In this document: one piece after another, positions 13,268 to 23,363 of the stretch
Numbering within the stretch: the stretch's first letter is position 1
How the letters are laid out: the number at the start of each line of letters is the position of its first letter
NCBI GenBank assembly: GCA_023374045.1
Contig: CM041781.1
Span: 147,614,982 to 147,678,981, forward strand
Direction: 5' to 3'
Length of the DNA: 64,000 nt
DNA from: Limonium bicolor
Taxonomy: Eukaryota; Streptophyta; Magnoliopsida; Caryophyllales; Plumbaginaceae
Position numbers and translations under genes: made by a program
Notes under the pieces: model-generated
Told to the model about the DNA's origin: nothing
Databases searched by the model: none
What the model saw: the letters and a program-made list of their open reading frames with translations, nothing else

Positions 13268-14079
13268 CCCTGACCTCCACAAACGCACCTAGGGCCGTCA
13301 TAAGCCTTAACCTTCATACAACTCCTAGGCTCATCATAAGCCTTGATCGCCACCATCTCTCATATGCACGTCATAAGCCCTAATCACCACAAAAACTTCC
13401 AGGCTCGTCCTAAGCCGTGATCTCCACATCATTTCATCCAGGCACGTAATAAGCCCTAACCATCATCATTCTACCCCAGGCATGTAGCCCTATCCACCGC
13501 TCAAAATTTTCAAAAGAGCATGTTCATCTTTTCAGTGCATAAATTTTCATTCACTACCTCGTTTGGCATCCTCCACATTCAACTCTTTACATTTGCTTTT
13601 TTCACATTTTGAAATAGGTTCTTGTCCCTAGATGCACCCCGATTTCATTTGCATTTTCTCACATCTTGGAATAGGTTCCGGTCCCTAGATGCACCCAGGT
13701 CACATCTTTCATAATAACAATAAACACATTGCATCATGAAACATATCATCATCACTTTACCCAGGCTCGGTAAGCCTTGGCTTCTATCATTCTACTCCAG
13801 GATCGTCATAAGCCCTAACTTTCTATCATTTTACCCCAGGCACGTCATAATCCCTGATACACACTTGCATCATTGCATTGCATCATCAATCATCTTACAT
13901 TATTATATCATTTGTTTGACGGGTTGCCTATGCCTCGTGTAGTCTGGCCAAGTTGACGAGGTGATAGCAACAAATCCTCTTATGTTATGTCAACTTCTTT
14001 TAGGGATCAACGAATCGTGGGCAAAGGCAATAAATCCCCATTGATATACCAGGAGTTATCCCTGCACGCCGGTTGAATT
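13268..14079 (+). repeat. Degenerate tandem repeats, 3' region of a Tat/Ogre-like element
   Basis: Repeats of roughly 45-60 bp carry the theme CCAGGC(A/T)CGTCATAAGCCCTAA (13268-13500, 13760-13860). A second repeat type GGAATAGGTTC..GTCCCTAGATGCACCC (13610-13700) reappears beyond the Athila-like insertion at 19890-20390. Tandem repeats between the coding region and the 3' LTR are known for Tat/Ogre-lineage gypsy elements. No gene is seen. Confidence 0.5.
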
Positions 14080-15233
14080 TGCTAAATGAGAAATTGTAGG
14101 ATAAACTATATATAAAAAGAATAAAATAATAAATTAAACCTACAACTCTACTACGGGTAGCAAAAAAAACCCGGTCGGAGTATAGTGCAAATATATTACG
14201 ACCGAGAGAATCGTACCCAAGGGACTTATAGAAAACTAGTCCTAATCCGGGCAAAAGCCTATTCTATAATAACAAGGGGGGAAAAGTAAACCTTAAGACT
14301 TGCTCCCACTGAGGTGTAGAAGACAATGTTAAAGATTACCAAAATCCTAATCTATCCTATTCTTGTCTTGTGAACATCAAATAGGACTTAGAGATAAGAG
14401 AACAAATAGCTACTTTATTCTACTTGTAAGAAGATTAGAACTCGGGTTAAGAAACTTGAAAATTCCATAAATGATCATAAGAGTTTTACAAGGAAATCAT
14501 CCCTACCCAAAACCTAACAAGGATTCTGCATCACCATCCACACAACTACGAGAAGAGAATACAAAGGGGGAGAAGGAGATGTTAATAGCCTTAACCCTGA
14601 CAAGGTCTTCTTCTTCTTTTGCGTGGATGGATCTGCAAATGTTCCTTGGACACCAACACTTGGAGTGCGGTGGAAACTGAGATGTGAATGGAGTATAATA
14701 TGGTGTTGAAGTGTGATCAATTGTTGCCTTCCTCGGCCTATTTATAGGCATCAAATGTGTCGTTGCCGGGCGTCGTGCCGGATCACCAGTAGCCGGCACA
14801 CGTGATAAATGCGCCCAACTTTTAACGGTCGAAACCGTCAATTCCGCGAGAAGCAGTGCATATGCCGGGTAGGATATACCTGGCATCACACCCGGCAGCA
14901 TCCTTTTCACCAACGGTCAATAACTGCTTTCGCTTGGTCAACCGTGGCGACTCTTTACTTATGCCGGATAGACTCTACCCGGCATCATGTCTGGCAAGGC
15001 CTCTTTTCTGTTCTGTACTTATGCCGTGCAGAAACTACCCGGCATGGAGTCTGGCTTCAACTGAACTTTTGCCTAGAAAATCATTCCTTGCACAGAAAAC
15101 TCACAAAAACATAAGACTGTACAAATAATATATTTTAACACATAATAAGCATAAATAACAAATATATGACTTTATTTAGATAAATATAATACTAAATCTA
15201 ATGCATAAAATATGATAAGTCTGTGGCTTATCA
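14080..15233 (-). repeat. 3' LTR of Athila-like element (1154 bp)
   Basis: It runs TGCTAAATGAG to GGCTTATCA on the plus strand (TG..CA on both strands). It is very similar to 18379-19857 but lacks a block of about 330 bp present there (about 18583-18915). Bases 14760-15060 hold ATGCCGG/CCGGCAT three-arm units. The open frames at 14500-15130 recur in both LTRs and run across the inverted units, so they are not genes. Confidence 0.9.
14737..14748 (-). promoter_or_regulatory. LTR TATA box
   Basis: On the minus strand CCTATAAATAGG is a near-ideal plant TATA box upstream of the R region of the 3' LTR. The same motif is at 19362-19373 in the 5' LTR, where it would drive the genomic transcript. Confidence 0.7.
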
Positions 15234-16427
15234 AGGCCCTACACTTCCCTTTTGCTAGTCCTCGAGCAAAACAAGATTAGAAAGGAGTAATTACTTATGC
15301 ACAAAACAGATAAACTCTAGAATGACAATAAGATAAATATTCTCAACTCTCTGACTCTATTTCAAAAGTATCACTTAATCTACCTTATCCATCAAAACAT
15401 ACTAATGGGTATAAAGAATTTTCAAAAACCGATCAAAAACCTTTGGGCTATTTTGCGTTAGGGATTTTTGTAAACTCTCCTTTTTCCGGTTTCCATCATT
15501 CAGCTCTATTTTTCAAGAGTTTCTGAATGTGGCCAAGACTCTCATCAGTGGTTTTTATTATTCAGCCCTATTTTGCAAGGGTTTCTGAATCAACCGTGAT
15601 TTTTTCTGCATTGAAGAACGGGGAATTTAGGAGAAAAATAAAAGGAAAAACTCTCGTTTCTTGCTTTTATTCTGAGGCATTTTTGCAACCTCAAGGAATA
15701 TAATGCTTTTCCTTTGGAAGAAGATTTTTTTTCTTTCTTTTTTTCTTCTTCTTTTCTTTTTTTTCATAAAAACCCTATTTAAGATTTTCACCCAAAAGAT
15801 TTTTCACAATTTGAGAAGAAAAAGAAACAAATACCCAGAAGTACAATAAGGAAAGAATTAGGAGCAAGATCATGTACTTATGTTAATAAAAAGAATCAAA
15901 AAGTTAAAAACAGGAATCCATAAGTCATTAGAAAGCTTACCTTTTAAGAGAACAAGCTTTTAGTCATTCCTAATCTCATCTTAATCAAAAACATGCAAAA
16001 AGTTTAGTAAAACATCGATAAAACTCACAACTTATGCATATTAATAAAAACTTATATTTTTATTAAAAAAATGGGGGGTCCCTACCCTACACTTGGCAGG
16101 AACACTGTCCCCAGTGTTCAAAAAGAAAATGTGTTTTTTTTTTATGAAACTTGAAATAACCGAAAAGGAACAAAATAAAGAGAAGACAAAGAACAAAAAA
16201 AAAGAAAGAATAAAGATAGAGGGAACTCCCCTGAGGTGAAAATGCATGAGGAGGAACCGCCCTGCACTTAGCCTTTTAGGCTACTTGGCATCATTCGAGA
16301 TCCGTGGCAAGATAGTGACCGAATTCGCATGCTCCCGTGGATTTGTTTGCGTTTGGGACAGGAGTTGACCTTGCTGTCTTGGTTGCGTCAGAAGTTGCTG
16401 TAATTGCAACTGCAACGATTTGTGCTC
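15234..16427 (-). other. Non-coding 3' region and polypurine tract of Athila-like element
   Basis: Just outside the 3' LTR the minus strand reads AGGGAAGTGTAGGGCCT (15234-15250), a suitable polypurine tract. The remainder has homopolymer-rich stretches (15720-15770, 16130-16210) and a duplicated motif near 15495 and 15555 (TTCAGC..TATTTT..AAG.GTTTCTGAAT). No pol sequence is seen. Confidence 0.6.
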
Positions 16428-17675
16428 CTAGCGAATGGTCGAGATCTCATTGTGAGTATCCTGGGTCTTATTCATCAGGGCTGACATCATGTCACGAAGT
16501 TCAGCCATTTGAGCCTCTGATGATGATGCAGGATGGGATGGTCTGTATTGCCTTGGAACTCCCTGGTAGCCGGCTTGACTCTGAAAGTGTTGAGGGGGTT
16601 GGTTCCCCTGTTGCCATGGCTGCCGATACCCTTGGTTACTCACATAATTGACTTCCTCAACATTCTGAAAGTCGGGCATGTCAGGATTTGGAGCGTGTGG
16701 TCGTGCACTAACCACGTTCGCTTGTTGAGGAAGTTTGTTCATTGCTATTTGCTCCACCACTTTCTTTAAAGCACTAACCTTCGTGGAAGTTTGAGCATTG
16801 CTCTCCAACAACTGCTCATGACTTTGCATTAGTCTATCGAATCTGGAGTCGCCCTCTTCCACTTGAAATAAACCAGCGGTACCACCCCTGGTTCCACCTG
16901 TGGCCCAATCTCTTATTTCTTCACAAAGAGATTCAACTCCACTAAGGAATTGATCTCCAGGCTTCTTCAATATGTCTGCGCCAAGGGAGGAGAGGATCAT
17001 GGTCTTGCATTGGTTGACCAATCCCTTGTAAAACAACTGAGATAGTTGTTCCTTGGTGAGGCCGTGGTGAGGACACGTGCGTAGCAACCCCTTGAATCTG
17101 TCCCAAGTCTCACAGATGTTCTCCGAGCTAGGTTGTCTGAAGTTGTAAATCTCGGCGATCATCTCCAGGGTGCGACTTGGAGGCATGAATTTATCATAGA
17201 ACTTGGTTGCCATGTCCTCCCATGTGGTGATGGTACTAGGGGTCAGACTGTGGTACCATTTGCTGGCGTTCCCCGTAAGGTTATGGGGGAAGAGGGAAAG
17301 CCTGGCATATTGGAGGACGTTAATTGTGGAGGTTAGGCTGTTTGTGTGCTGTAGAAATTTGGTGACATGGAGCAAGGCATCGTCCGGGTTCGACCCATCA
17401 AACAAACCCAATTCCTTGATGCATCGTATTTGATGATATGGCTTAAGTTTTTGCCATTCATCGTACTCATTTTGTGCAAGGTGGGGGAGGTCGATTGCAG
17501 GTTTCTGGCCTTGGTTGGAAGGCCGGTTTATGTTTCGGACGGTAGGTGCTGCCATTGGTGTAGGAGGTAGGTGTTGAAGGTTTCTTCGTTGATGAAGGGA
17601 ACGAAGAAGAGTCCTCTCGATTTCTGGGTCAAAATTTGCTAAATCTTCAGGAGAATTCGTGGACCGCAGAAGCAT
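16428..17675 (-). CDS. Athila-type gag polyprotein (415 aa)
   Basis: Uninterrupted frame encoding a capsid-like protein that would form virus-like particles around element RNA in the cytoplasm. Near the N-terminus DPEIERT (residues 16-22) matches the start typical of Athila gag. The retrotransposon gag domain spans about 80-240, with LFPHNLTGNASKWYHSL at 128-144, W152, KFMPPSRT at 162-169, WDRFKGLLRTCPHHGLT at 191-207 and LFYKGLV at 214-220. A coiled, glutamine-rich tail follows (about 275-410). No zinc knuckle is seen, and no protease or RT follows. It is the only intact long frame of this element, which suggests selection until recently or young age. The start is the first ATG of the frame; an upstream start is possible. 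Confidence 0.85.
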   Translation of the reverse strand: MLLRSTNSPEDLANFDPEIERTLLRSLHQRRNLQHLPPTPMAAPTVRNINRPSNQGQKPAIDLPHLAQNEYDEWQKLKPYHQIRCIKELGLFDGSNPDDALLHVTKFLQHTNSLTSTINVLQYARLSLFPHNLTGNASKWYHSLTPSTITTWEDMATKFYDKFMPPSRTLEMIAEIYNFRQPSSENICETWDRFKGLLRTCPHHGLTKEQLSQLFYKGLVNQCKTMILSSLGADILKKPGDQFLSGVESLCEEIRDWATGGTRGGTAGLFQVEEGDSRFDRLMQSHEQLLESNAQTSTKVSALKKVVEQIAMNKLPQQANVVSARPHAPNPDMPDFQNVEEVNYVSNQGYRQPWQQGNQPPQHFQSQAGYQGVPRQYRPSHPASSSEAQMAELRDMMSALMNKTQDTHNEISTIR

Positions 17676-18357
17676 TCACTTTGATAACTTCAGGAGGAGC
17701 AAGAGAAAACGTTAATAATATTCGTAATAATAAAAGAAATAACATAAAGACGTAATTAGACTTACGAAAATATGAGAAGAAATGAATTTTTGGTTCTGCT
17801 GGACAGGGAGCCGGGCGACACATACCTGGCAGTGGACTTCCTCCACTAATGCCGGGTTTATACAAACCGGCATGTTGACCGGCGTGACCAGAAATCGAAA
17901 AATACTTAATTAAAAGACATTTAAATGAAAAAGATAATAAAAAATAAATGTAAGAGCAAATAAGAGATTGTATCATGCCGGGTGCCATGCCGGATAAACC
18001 ATGTCCGGCATCGGACTTCCTCCGAGAAGCCGGTTGTTGGAAACCCGGCACAATACACGGCAAGTGCAAACTCGAAATTCAAAATAAAGAATCTTAGTAT
18101 AAGGACTAATATAAGAGAAAAATAACGAAAGGAGTAGACAAGAATTTTGAAAAACTTTGAACATGCCGGACACAATGCCGGGTAAAACACGTCCGGCATT
18201 GGACTTCCTCCGAGATTGCCGGGTGACAGATGCCCGGCACTTTGCACGGCACATTCAAATCTGCAAAACTAAGGGCGAAAATAAATTAAAGAATCAAAGA
18301 ATCAAAGAATAAAGAATAGGGCGTTTTACCGAATTTAGGACTTGGACTAATTCCAAG
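17676..18357 (-). other. Leader between primer site and gag with three inverted-repeat units
   Basis: Three tandem units (about 17810-17890, 17975-18065, 18163-18252) carry ATGCCGGGT, CCGGCAT and CCCGGCA arms around a shared TGGACTTCCTCC-type core. They have the same design as the units inside this element's LTRs. This is the region where packaging signals are usually found in LTR elements. Several short frames cross these units but none resembles a protein. Confidence 0.6.
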
Positions 18358-18375
18358 TCCCCGGCAACGGCGCCA
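18358..18375 (-). promoter_or_regulatory. tRNA-Asp primer-binding site
   Basis: On the minus strand TGGCGCCGTTGCCGGGGA, 18 bases, matches the complement of the 3' end of plant tRNA-Asp including CCA. It lies three bases from the 5' LTR end. This primer is typical of Athila and some Tat elements. Confidence 0.92.
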
Positions 18376-18378
18376 ATT

Positions 18379-19857
18379 TGCTAAATGAGAAATTGTAGGA
18401 TAAACTATATATAAAAAGAATAAAATAATAAACTAAACCTACAACTCTACTACGGGTAGCAAATAAAAACCCGGTCAGAGTATAGTGCAAATATATTATG
18501 ACCGAGAAAATCGTACCCAAGGGACTTATAGAAAACTAGTCCTAATCCGGGCAAAAGCCTATTCTATAATAACAAGGGGGTAAAAGTAAATGTGATTCTA
18601 AACTAAGGAACTAAATAAAATAAACTAACTTTTATTTGGGAAGATTATCAATGTAAGGGAAACGTAAGACCAATAATCAAAGGTGGCAAGTCTCAAAGAG
18701 GATTTGGTCTCGCAAAATGCATACGCCGGATGTGATGCCGGATCCTCGCTACCCGGCAAATTCAAGGCCTTGAACGTGCCGGATAACTTATACCCGGCAT
18801 GCCATCCGGCATCGCACATTTCGTAACAAAAGGAACTCAATACTCATACTTGCACCGTGCATAGCTAATGCCGTGAATACAACAGAATAATGGGAAATAA
18901 GAGATTAACCCTAAACCTTAAGTCTTGCTCCCACTGAGGCGCAGAAGACAATGTTAAAGATTACCAAAATCATAATCTATCCTATTATTGTCTTGTGAAC
19001 ATCAAATAGGACTTAGAGATAAGAGAACAAATAGCCACTTTATTCTACTTGTAAGAAGATTAGAACTCGGGTTAAGAAACTTGAAAATTCCATAAATGAT
19101 CATAAGAGTTTTACAAGGAAATCATCCCTAACCAAAACCTAACAAGGATTCTGCATCACCATCCACACAACTACGAGAAGAGAATACAAAGGGGGAGATG
19201 GAGATGTTAATAGCCTTAACCCTGACAAGGTCTTCTTCTTCTCTTGCGTGGATGGATCTGCAAACGTTCCTTGGACACCAACACTTGGAGTGGGGCGGAA
19301 ACTGAGATGTGAATGGAGTATAATATGGTGTTGAAGTGTGTTCAATTGTTGCCTTCCTCGGCCTATTTATAGGCATCAAATGTGTCGTTGTCGGGCGTCG
19401 TGCCGGATCATCAGTAGCCGGCACACGTGATAAATGCGCCCAACTGTTAACGGTCGAAACCGTCAATTCCGCGCGAAACAGTGCATATGCCGGGTAGGAT
19501 ATACCCGGCATCACACCCGGCAGCATCCTTTTCACCAACGGTCAATAACTGCTATCGCTTGGTCAACCGTGGTGACTCTTTACTTATGCCGGATAGACTC
19601 TACCCGGCATCATGTCTGGCAAGGCCTCTTTTCTGTTCTTACTTATGCCGTGCAGAAACTACCCGGCATGGAGTCCGGCTTCAACTGAACTTTTGCCTAG
19701 AAAATCATTCCTTGCACAGAAAACTCACAAAAACATAAGACTATACAAATAATATATTTTAACACATAATAAGTATAAATAACACATATATGACTTTATT
19801 TAAATAAATATAATACTAAATCTAATGCATAAAATATGATAAGTCTGCGGCTTATCA
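18379..19857 (-). repeat. 5' LTR of Athila-like element (1479 bp)
   Basis: TG..CA bounded, with TATA box CCTATAAATAGG (minus, 19362-19373). Inverted ATGCCGG/CCGGCAT units lie at about 18718-18812 and 19390-19680. The first of these groups lies in a block of about 330 bp that is absent from the 3' LTR. The remaining sequence differs from the 3' LTR by scattered substitutions only. Confidence 0.9.
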
Positions 19858-20591
19858 GGGGGCAATGGAAATAAGTCAACATAGGGTCCAACCAGGAGAA
19901 TTGGAACAGGTTTCTATTCCCATATGCATCTGAACATCATACTCATTAACATTTTAGCATTGGAACATGTTTCAGTCCCTGGATGCATCCGAACATCGTC
20001 CTCATTTGCATTTTCTTTTGGAACGGGTCTCGGTCCCCATATGCAACCGAGCAGTTTTTTTTTTGGAATGGGTTTTGATCCCCAGATACGGACGAGCATT
20101 TTTCTTTAACAGGTTTGGGTCCCCAACTATATCTGAGCATTTTTCTTTTGGAGCAGGTTTTGGTGGAAGATGCATCCGAGCATTTTTCTTTTGGAACAGG
20201 TTTCAATCCCCTAATGCACCCAAGCATTTTTATTTTGGAACAGATTTCAGTCCCGAGATGCATATGAGCATTCATCTTCATCTTTTCTGCATTTCACGGG
20301 TTTCGATCCGCAGAGGCATCTGAAGTGCATTTCATCTTAATTGGAACAGGTCCCAACCCCTAGAAGTGCCTGAGAAACATCATCTCACTTTTCATTTTAG
20401 GTAGTTGGCGCCTTCTAATATCCTTCAAATTCTTTCTTCAGGCAGCCAATGCCTTAGAATAGCTCGGAACAATCAAGGGATTTTCGGCAATAGCTTGAGA
20501 TAGAAGGAAAAATTTCAAAGCCAGGTAAAATTTTGGGGTGTCACTCAAGCATTAATAAGTCTTTTCATCTTCATTACAAAGTCTAGTTGAC
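19858..20591 (+). repeat. Tandem repeats, 3' region of Tat/Ogre-like element (continued)
   Basis: About eight units of 55-70 bp with the theme TTGGAACAGGTTTC.GTCCC..GATGCATC.GAGCATTTT (19895-20370). They belong with the related units at 13610-13700, showing that the Athila-like element split this tract. The open frames at 19914-20323 are translations of the repeat. Confidence 0.65.
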
Positions 20592-20600
20592 GGGGGGCAA
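20592..20600 (+). promoter_or_regulatory. Polypurine tract of Tat/Ogre-like element
   Basis: GGGGGGCAA immediately precedes an LTR-like start TGTTATACCC at 20603. This purine run followed by a TG start is characteristic of Tat-lineage 3' ends. Confidence 0.6.
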
Positions 20601-20602
20601 TC

Positions 20603-22398
20603 TGTTATACCCAACATTATGACCATTAGAAAGATTCTTGTTAGACACAGATGCAATAAAGGGTAAAACGGTCAAAAGACATGGAGTCATGAATTGTTAA
20701 GGATGTGTACATTATTTTTTATCCTCGCATGATTAACTCACGCACCATATAACAATCGTGTTAGCGTAACCATCGTGATGGACATTTTTCGTAATTTTTA
20801 AGAATTTTTATACTAGAAAATTAGCTTTTAATACATATTATAAGCTAACTTTTTTATAATTAAAAGCCCCAAATTGTTGAAACTAAAAAAAAAAGAAAGG
20901 GTTTACATCCACTAAAATAAAAGTTACAATCTGGTTATTAGGTCCATCCATGACCAAAATCCCAGCAAATTGTATTAGAAATCCGAAGCCTAAATAGTAA
21001 AGGAAAATACAAGTCATCTTGTAATTTTCTCTCTCCTCCGAAAATGGCCTAAAATAATTCAAAATGTCAAGAAATGTTAACACATGATAAAGGATCAAAT
21101 TTAGAGCATAATGGTTTATGAGTGTCGAATTTTTAATAATTTTCAATTAGTTTCTCAATATATTGATGAAAAATTGATTTTACAAATATTCATTTATCAA
21201 AATAAAATAATTTTTCATTGGAAAATTTGAAACTATCATCCTTTACATGCTAGTAAATTTTCATGAAAAGATTCCACTCAGAAGTTACCTGACTAGTTTC
21301 GATAAACTTGGATCATTTACCGAGGTTTTTCTATCTCATCCGTTGTCTATATAAGGAACCTTTCCTACTCACTTAAAATAGATTCCAAAACCCTACAAAA
21401 ACAGTAAACACGGCCACAAATCAATCTCCACGATTTTGCACTTCCGAGCCATATAATTATACCAAAACACTTCCAAAAACTCCAAAAAATTAAGTCTTTG
21501 CACTCCTAAAGGTGATCCAACCGTCAAAACTTTTGAGACTCACCATCCAGACGTGAAGAACACCACCCAGATCGCATAGTCAGAAGCTCGGGTTCAGATT
21601 CCTTTGGATCAACCTTCAATGGAACAATCGAAGAATCCCGACATGAATAAACATCCAATTCCCATGGTCAAAATAGATTAGAAATCAAATTCTCTGACTC
21701 CCCTCACCTTAATACATTCTCTACATGAATTTCTAACCAAATTGAGTTTTCCTAGTGTTTAAAATAGGGTTTAATTGTGTTTCTGCCTAATAATTTGTAG
21801 AATAAGTTTCGTGTTAAATTTGACTTCAAAATGAAATCTTTTGAATACTGACGTGGTTATAATCTTCCAAGCAATCTACCCATAAAATTTGAGCCGAAAA
21901 CACCGTGTGAAAATGCCAAAATGTCGTCATTTGAGGGCGGTTTGTACCCACAGACGCCATGTCCGAGGTCCCAGACGGTGGCGGGATTACACTTTTTTCA
22001 AATATTTAGGGTTTTAGAACATGTTTGGGCCCTATTCGTGACCCTGAACCCTTCAAAATTTTTATCTTTTACAAGTTTGAACTTTCTATATAATTAGGTT
22101 AATTAGGGTCAGTGGGTACGGACATTTTAAAATTTGACCTAATTCAACCCCCGAAACCCTAGATTAGTCTATTTCAATTTTCACTTTAATTTTTAATTAA
22201 AAAATGTTAGAAAACATAAAAATACAGAAGTTTGAACACTTAGGTTAAATCAACTTTGTAATAAGTCGTTAATGACATTAGTAGAGGAAAAATAACTTAA
22301 AAGGGTAGTGAAAGTAATTTGAACCCAAAAAAAGTTATATACCAAGCCCCCGAACCCGAACTTTAACCTTTCATAATTTACCGTAGGTTAAAATTAGG
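20603..22398 (+). repeat. Tat/Ogre-like LTR, plus strand
   Basis: Begins TGTTATACCC after a polypurine tract. A TATA box (TCTATATAAGGAAC, 21346-21358) is well placed for an LTR promoter. TGGCGACTC at 22399-22407 resembles the start of the primer site of Ogre-type elements. A tract on the left and a primer-like site on the right would mean one LTR shared by two tandem elements. The right border is uncertain because no clean CA end is visible. Confidence 0.5.
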
Positions 22399-22540
22399 TG
22401 GCGACTCATAATAGGTTCCAGTGGGCTACAACTTTAATAATTATTGTTTTATAGAATAGTTATTAAGCTTAGGTTATAAGTACACCTAGAACCTAATCAA
22501 CCCGAATGAACATAGGATAATGTTCAAAAAGTCCGGGGCC
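22399..22540 (+). other. Primer-site-like sequence and short unassigned stretch
   Basis: Begins TGGCGACTC, then AT-rich sequence and a GTCCGGGGCCCCC block near 22530. Nothing coding is seen. Confidence 0.3.
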
Positions 22541-23360
22541 CCCACGACCACCTCGTCGTTTTAGCGCCGCTTCACAAGAAATGGAAACATAATAGAAGTT
22601 ATCTTGACGATAACGGTTCCTCCAAAAATCATCAACTATCATCTTGCATTCTGGATTATTTGCCCAACGGTTTTCGAACCTAGAGAGTCTAGGCCCTCTA
22701 TATGTTAATGGTTTGAGATTAAGTTTGAGTGGTTTGTGGCCTGAACGACCCTATCGAAGGTGTATGTTTTACGCAGATGGGAATAGATCGGAGCACTGTG
22801 GGTAGCAACAAATCTATCAAGCCTACTCAAAGTTTTCTGTCGTGTCTTTTGTTCGTCATTATGCACACATTTCCAAAAAAACCAGATCAATCAATCCACA
22901 GTTGCTCAAATAGTTTTTGAATGTAGACATCATACCGTGATTGTGATCTCATAGTCCACGCTGTTCATATCCACACAAGATTTCAATAAAGTCTTCAAAT
23001 ACAAGCCAAGGTTGGGCATTAGATAAACATAAATTGCTTAGAAGAGACCATATTCTCCACCCATCACTCGTATTAGGCCAACCGTAGATTCCAGTGCATC
23101 TTCATCCTGAACCCATTCCTTTTTCAATCCAGCAATCTATGCAATGGGCTGAAAAAGAGCGGACATGAATTTCGATGGTGTCACGCCAAATAACGCAATT
23201 CTACAGCTCCTTCAAACATTATCGACAATGAGGCTTTTAAAGCCTTTTTGGCGCCGGCAAAACAGATTCATCTCTGCCCGGGACCGCTTTATTTCCGTGA
23301 GGAGAGACAAGTGAGGGGTTTTGAGATCGAAGAACATCCAAGACGCATCGGGAAATTGAT
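22541..23360 (-). pseudogene. LINE (L1-type) endonuclease-domain relic
   Basis: Minus-strand translation in shifting frames gives an ordered series of L1-type motifs: GVTPSKFMS (about 23190), PWLVFEDF.EIL (about 23000, normally LVLGDFNEIL), an STFKNYLSNCGLIDL segment (about 22910), LSRLDRF (about 22820; the L1 endonuclease has S-R-L/I-D-R), ATNHSNL (normally SDHSP) and FENRWANNPEC (about 22660). Several frameshifts and stops make it non-functional. The reverse-transcriptase part is not in this fragment. Identification rests on motif order read by eye. Confidence 0.6.
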
Positions 23361-23363
23361 GGG

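Larger units (their letters stand above)
14080..19857 (-). mobile_element. Athila-like gypsy element with gag only, minus strand
   Basis: Complete element: 5' LTR 18379-19857, tRNA-Asp primer site 18358-18375, leader, a gag frame, non-coding 3' region with a purine tract, 3' LTR 14080-15233. RT, integrase and protease are absent, so it would depend on a partner element. The five bases flanking each end (GAATT and GGGGG) do not match. This points to a mutated target duplication or to recombination between copies. Confidence 0.85.

Noticed and set aside
14503..14913. 136-codon minus frame, repeated at 19128-19538
   Set aside because: It lies wholly in an LTR, is present in both copies because the LTR is duplicated, and has no recognisable domain; the TATA box lies inside it.
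14075..19862. Target-site duplication for the Athila-like element
   Set aside because: GAATT and GGGGG do not match, so none is claimed.
19895..20390. Regularly spaced repeats resembling a CRISPR array
   Set aside because: Units are degenerate with no unique spacers or cas genes, and the setting is a plant retroelement 3' region.
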